Below are positions 17,861 through 21,521 of a stretch of 21,521 nt of DNA, in pieces. Where the stretch lies: NCBI GenBank assembly GCA_910592005.1, contig CAJVPP010001233.1:1-21521 (forward strand). Reading direction: 5' to 3'. Origin of the DNA: Funneliformis mosseae. Its lineage: Eukaryota; Glomeromycota; Glomeromycetes; Glomerales; Glomeraceae. The notes under the pieces are model-generated. The model saw only the letters and a program-made list of their open reading frames with translations, had not been told where the DNA came from and made no database searches. A program made the translations under genes and the position numbers. Positions within the stretch are counted from its first letter, which is position 1; the number at the start of each line of letters is the position of its first letter.

Positions 17861-18504
17861 AATTAAATAAAATAATAAGAAAAATATTATTTTAACGATA
17901 TTACGGCAAATAATTAGGCAAATATGTTATTACAATAATAGATATATATTTGTTAGGAAAATAAAGATATGCATATATGGCAAATATTTCCTTTTCTTGG
18001 TAAGTTTAAGCAGATGGTTTAAAATGAGAAAGTTAATTATAATATAATAGATCTGGTATTTTCATATGAACAAGCAACACAATCAAGGTACATTTAAAAT
18101 ATTTACATAAGTTCGAACGCATCATCATTAATTTTTCTAACAATTGTATTAATTGTTATGCTAATCGGGGAACTCTCTAAATCTTACTGCTTCATTTGAT
18201 AATTAATTGGATTTTCCGACATTGACTGTGGATAGAACGATTTATTAAGTTACTTGCATTTGGTTATCTATGAAATAATTATTTCGTTCCAATTCAAAGT
18301 CTTTTATTTATTTCAATTGTATTATTATTTAAAAGTTCACTTTACGTACCATATTTATCTAGAAGAAAAGTGAATAATATTATTATATAATGAAATATAA
18401 CAATCATCTTTCAACTACAAAGATCTCAATTTCTCCAATAACGATTTTACCAAAAATATATGAATGACCAAATTTACACATAGCCAATGTAATTATATTA
18501 ATCA
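17861..18504. other. AT-rich spacer, nothing identified
   Basis: No supported frame or repeat on either strand. A GC-richer patch near 18165-18190 (ATCGGGGAACTC) is isolated and not coding in any frame. Confidence 0.4.
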
Positions 18505-18541
18505 TAGAGCGGTTAGAACCGATTAAGATTAACCGGTTACT
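18505..18541. mobile_element. Fragment of a hAT-like terminal repeat
   Basis: TAGAGCGGTTAGAACCG at 18505-18521, then TTAACCGGTTAC at 18529-18540, form a small nest of direct and inverted CGGTT/AACCG copies. The TAGAGC tip is shared with the right end of the MITE at 16199-16459. No partner terminus was found, so this is a solo end or a relic. Confidence 0.35.
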
Positions 18542-18660
18542 ACACAATTAGTTCTTGCCCAAACATTTGTCATGTGATCAGACAAAAAAGTTTTAATTAA
18601 AACCTATACTTATTGTTATATGAAATATATCCAATTGGCAATAATTGTTGCATGATTTCG

Positions 18661-18941
18661 TTAAGTTAGTTTCCATACGGCTATTTTTTTTCGGTAAAGT
18701 AATGTTTGTAAATAATACTTAGTGACTTCTTCATAAATATTATAAGGAATGATAGCTTTATCATAAAAATACAGCACGACAAATCGAATAAGAGGAATGA
18801 ATAGACTTAATGTTTTTTTCAGTGCTTCAAAATTTTCAAAAAACCATTCAGCTATATTACTATTAATACTTCGCAATTCAGAAGACTGTTCGATACCCAA
18901 TTTGATGAATAATTCCAGGCATCAATTTCTATAACTTGCAA
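18661..18941 (-). pseudogene. BTB-BACK protein remnant
   Basis: Minus strand. LQVIEIDAWNY (18941-18909) shifts by one base into LFIKLGIEQSSEL and the 79-codon frame ending at TAA 18663-18661. The order [ExxxWNYxIKWGxxQ] - [short linker] - [NFEALKKTLSLFIPLIRF] - [YxKxIxPYxxYEEV] is the BACK-domain pattern of the BTB-BACK(-TLDc) proteins that are very numerous in Rhizophagus. These proteins act as substrate adaptors for Cullin-3 ubiquitin ligases in characterised relatives. The expected WG is LG and the usual PYKKIL is degraded to PYNIYE. No BTB fold was found upstream (18942-19430), and the frame has no ATG (its first codon is TTG at 18900-18898). This is a truncated, frameshifted relic. Confidence 0.6.
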
Positions 18942-19429
18942 TCAACATTTGAAAAAGTCAGAAAAGATGTCTTTATCTAAGGTAATAAATGGATTCGGAT
19001 TTGATAGATCATTTCATGATAATAATCTTGCAGCTGGTTAGCTTATAAATGGTATTCTTGAACCAAAAGTTTTTCGGCGAGCAAAAGTTGATTTGATTGC
19101 CAGATCTTTTTGTGCAACATAAAATTTTTTTAAGACTAAAACTCTTATTGTATATATCAAAAACGATTGGGTGATATTTGCTTTAACGTTTTATTAATTC
19201 AATTGGATGAAAAGGTGCTTTAAATATGGATATCGTGCAGGTCTCTTAATTTATTAAAGAGATAATATGGCGCTTTACCAAAAAATATTTTTACTTTATA
19301 AAATTTTTTTGCAAATTGCCCATATTTTTTCCAGCACTCACTTCATATGTATGTTATATTTAGGCGATAACGAAATTTACAATATGGAATACAAAAGCGA
19401 AACGTTTATTATTACTTTAACTTAGAAAA
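18942..19429. other. Stretch without a supported gene
   Basis: The BTB half of the remnant downstream would be expected here on the minus strand but is not recognisable. On the plus strand about 19030-19122 a run with GILEPKVFRRAKVDLIARSF is open for about 28 codons; it has balanced composition but no known family. Confidence 0.38.
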
Positions 19430-20235
19430 TATTAAGGATGCTTCGGCCGACGATTCGTTGTTTCAGATCGCAGTGATTGGAAATCGTTTTCGCATTTTGG
19501 TTTTTTTTCTATCTTTCCTTTTTTACATTATTCTTTTTTAATTACTAATTATTTTATTATTTTTTCGGATTCACTGAGTGTCGGTTCAATTGCCGGATCT
19601 GCTGTCGCAGGACTTTGTATTTATTATTTTTATTATTATTTTGTTAATTTGTTTTTTATTTTTATATTTTAGACGACTTTTAGGCCATTTCTTCGGCATC
19701 AAATGCCTTGATAAAGTTTTTTTTAGACGAATCCTTTCGAGCTGGATCAAATAGGTAAATAAATTTCTTGGAGCGATTCCAAAAATCTTGCGTTGCGCCC
19801 CTTTCTTTTCTTTACCTTACATTTTATTTTTCCTTTTTTTTTTAGATCGCCCCTTTTTTTTGAAACTAAATTTTTTTTTGGAGAAGTTTTCATAAATTAA
19901 TTTTTTTATTTATTTTATTATTTTCTAGTTGGGTTGGATAGCTGCGCCGTAGCAATTATATCGAAAATTTTTTATTATTTTTTAGCTTCCGATTTCAATT
20001 TGACTTATTTAGGAAGTGCTGAATGTATTTTTTATAATTATATTTTTTTGGTTTTCATTTTATTTTTCTATTCAATTTGTTTTTTTACTTTGGTTCATTC
20101 GTTACCCTCTAGTTTTTTATTATCGTATATTAAATTATATTATATTCTGAACGTTTATGTGACTTACCGGGGGACAACAAAAGTATTGCAAGGTCAGAAT
20201 GAGATATTTAATAAATATTTCATTTGTAACTGAGC
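19430..20235 (+). other. GC-rich exon-like islands in a T-rich matrix; unidentified gene or dispersed repeat
   Basis: Short plus-strand islands of near-50% GC alternate with T-rich stretches that end in TTTTAG or TTCTAG, the look of a many-exon gene. Islands: 19438-19500 (ASADDSLFQIAVIGNRFRIL), 19563-19616 (SDSLSVGSIAGSAVAGL), 19680-19755 (AISSASNALIKFFLDESFRA), 19766-19803 (SWSDSKNLALRPF), and 19926-20233, a 99-codon frame starting MDSCAVAIISKIF whose second half is hydrophobic. Possible introns: GTATTT...TTTTAG at 19616-19672, and GTAAAT...TTTTAG about 19756-19845. Joining them in one frame fails at B/C with the first acceptor, so the structure is uncertain. A high-copy transposable element or repeat-derived non-coding transcript is as likely as a gene. 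Confidence 0.35.
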
Positions 20236-20895
20236 CATATTTTATTAGAAACATTTTTTGTCATCTATTGCATTAATGAAATATTTTTATTAATTGTTTA
20301 ATTTAATTTGTTGCAATTCGTAAAATCGAATTTAAAAAATTTCTATTTTTAACATTATATTTTCGTTAAAAGGTTAAAGCGGCCATTATTACATAAATTA
20401 TATAAGATGTCATTGACTGTCCTTATGTGGCTTATTAACACTGTATACTGTTCATGCCATAAGTTGTACTTTTTTTTTTTACACGAATGAAAAGACTTAA
20501 AATTGTACATTAAAATTTATCGGAATACTTTAATTTTTTTCACCAAATAAAAAGATTTAATTTTTCAAATTATTTTATTTCAATGAAATGAATATAAATA
20601 AAGTTACTTGATTCTTTTATTAAAAGCTTTTTGGTATCAATACATATTAAACAAACAGACCATACAAAAATAAAAGAAAGAAATATATACCTAGCCAGCC
20701 TTTACTACCCAATCAAATATATACACACGCAAAACTTCTAATTTATAAATAAATTTTAATTATTTTCATTTATTATAAAATAAATTAATATAAATAAATT
20801 AAATATATATATTTAAGTTTATATTTAAATTACTTAATTATTTCATCATTTGTAATATTTAAAACTTCTATTAAATTAAAAATATATATGTTAAA
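20236..20895. other. AT-rich region downstream of the kinase
   Basis: No open frame of interest. The right part (about 20740-20895) is almost pure A/T and would contain the 3' untranslated region and polyadenylation signals of the minus-strand kinase; on that strand several AATAAA-like strings occur, too many to choose one. Confidence 0.4.
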
Positions 20896-21521
20896 TTAAG
20901 AAATTATTAAATCATTATATATATTATAATAATTACCAATACTTTGACTAATTTCTAAACTTTTATTTTCAAGATCTAAAATTTCATTTAATCTTTCAGT
21001 AAAATCAAGTAAACGACTTGTATGAAATACTTGTGGATAATCTTCAATAATACTTAAATTATTATTTTGATTTTGTTTTAACATTTTATCTGATTTATAA
21101 AAATCTATAATATTATTTTTTAATTCTTTATCAAAATGTCTATCTTTGATATTCTTAATCCAATCACTTATAATCATTTTAATTTCTAATGCAGTTGGCC
21201 TTTTTAATGAATCTTTATCCCAACATTTTTTCATTAAATTTATATAACATTGTGGAACATTTTCAATAATTTTAGGACGTTTACCTTTACAAATATCTAA
21301 ACTAAGTTGAAAATTATGAGCTTTATTATTAAATGGTGGAACTCCTGATATAAATTCCCACATAATCATAGAAAAACTATATATATCACTAGCTAAAGTA
21401 TAAGGTTGACCTCTCAAAACTTCAGGAGCCACAAATGGTAAAACACCATAAATTTCATTTTTTTTAGATGTTTGATAATAATCTACAGGTTTACATAATC
21501 CTAAATCACTAATAGATAAAA
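20896..21521 (-). CDS. TKL-type protein kinase, C-terminal part (continues past the window)
   Basis: An intact 208-codon frame from the right edge to TAA 20898-20896. It begins in the activation segment: SDLGLCK (DLG in place of DFG, binding the metal), then GVLPFVAPEVLRG, the APE motif that closes the segment. SDIYSFSMIMWEFISGVPPF is subdomain IX, with the Asp that bonds the catalytic loop. NVPQCYINLMKKCW and KRPTALEI form subdomain XI with its conserved Arg. The tail, with HTSRLLDFTERLNEILDLEN, matches the C-terminal extension of Rhizophagus kinases of this type. The enzyme would transfer phosphate to Ser/Thr, probably in the cytosol. The N-lobe and HRD loop lie outside the window. A GTG at the VAP position is not a start. 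No stop or shift is seen, so this copy may be functional, unlike copies A and B. Confidence 0.92.
   Translation of the reverse strand, partial: LSISDLGLCKPVDYYQTSKKNEIYGVLPFVAPEVLRGQPYTLASDIYSFSMIMWEFISGVPPFNNKAHNFQLSLDICKGKRPKIIENVPQCYINLMKKCWDKDSLKRPTALEIKMIISDWIKNIKDRHFDKELKNNIIDFYKSDKMLKQNQNNNLSIIEDYPQVFHTSRLLDFTERLNEILDLENKSLEISQSIGNYYNIYNDLIIS

Noticed and set aside
19575..19600. GGTTCAATTGCCGG as a SINE B box
   Set aside because: The match to GGTTCRANNCC is imperfect and no A box lies upstream at proper spacing.
1..21521. A CRISPR array, phage or bacterial defence operon
   Set aside because: No spaced direct repeats, no tightly packed ORFs and no ribosome-binding sites; the genome signature is eukaryotic.

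Overview
The window looks like nuclear DNA of an arbuscular mycorrhizal fungus (Glomeromycotina, most like Rhizophagus). The signs are very high AT content with long poly-A/T runs, spliceosomal-type GT...AG signals, and fragments of families that are massively expanded in those genomes: TKL-type protein kinases, BTB-BACK proteins, Tc1/mariner transposases and hAT-type MITEs. This assignment comes from protein-family style and composition; no search was run. I saw no tRNA, rRNA, CRISPR array or bacterial operon.

Layout. 1-475: the 5' end of a minus-strand Tc1-like transposase with a stop at codon 10. 2190-2830: a badly decayed plus-strand TKL kinase, followed at about 3060-3725 by a decayed plus-strand Tc1-like transposase. 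5720-6150: a 69-bp tandem duplication leading into a short GC-richer ORF of unknown nature. 7526-7633: a possible last exon ending in a CaaX box. 8699-8768: a 70-bp near-perfect palindrome. 9242-10218: on the minus strand, a coiled-coil ORF followed by an array of about nine 20-residue leucine-rich repeats, separated by what looks like one frameshift. 10925-11251: a hAT-type MITE with 8-bp target duplications.

12903-14412: a terminal-exon-like fragment (minus) abutting a palindromic TA-flanked MITE, then a cluster of exon-like ORFs (plus) that I cannot name. 15597-16510: a second decayed TKL kinase split by a GC-rich MITE (16199-16459). 17040-17530: an unnamed GC-richer coding remnant (minus), followed by a doubtful kinase C-lobe scrap. 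18661-18941: a BTB-BACK remnant (minus). 19430-20230: short GC-rich exon-like islands in a T-rich matrix. 20896 to the right edge: the only clearly intact gene, the C-terminal part of a TKL kinase on the minus strand.

Taken together this is a gene-poor repeat compartment: dead copies of expanded signalling families, broken up by DNA transposons, with one live-looking kinase at the edge. The most interesting items are the coiled-coil/LRR locus, whose repeats are of the 20-residue LPxLPxSL type best known from bacterial effectors, the 70-bp palindrome, the kinase split by a MITE, and the exon islands near 19.5 kb.
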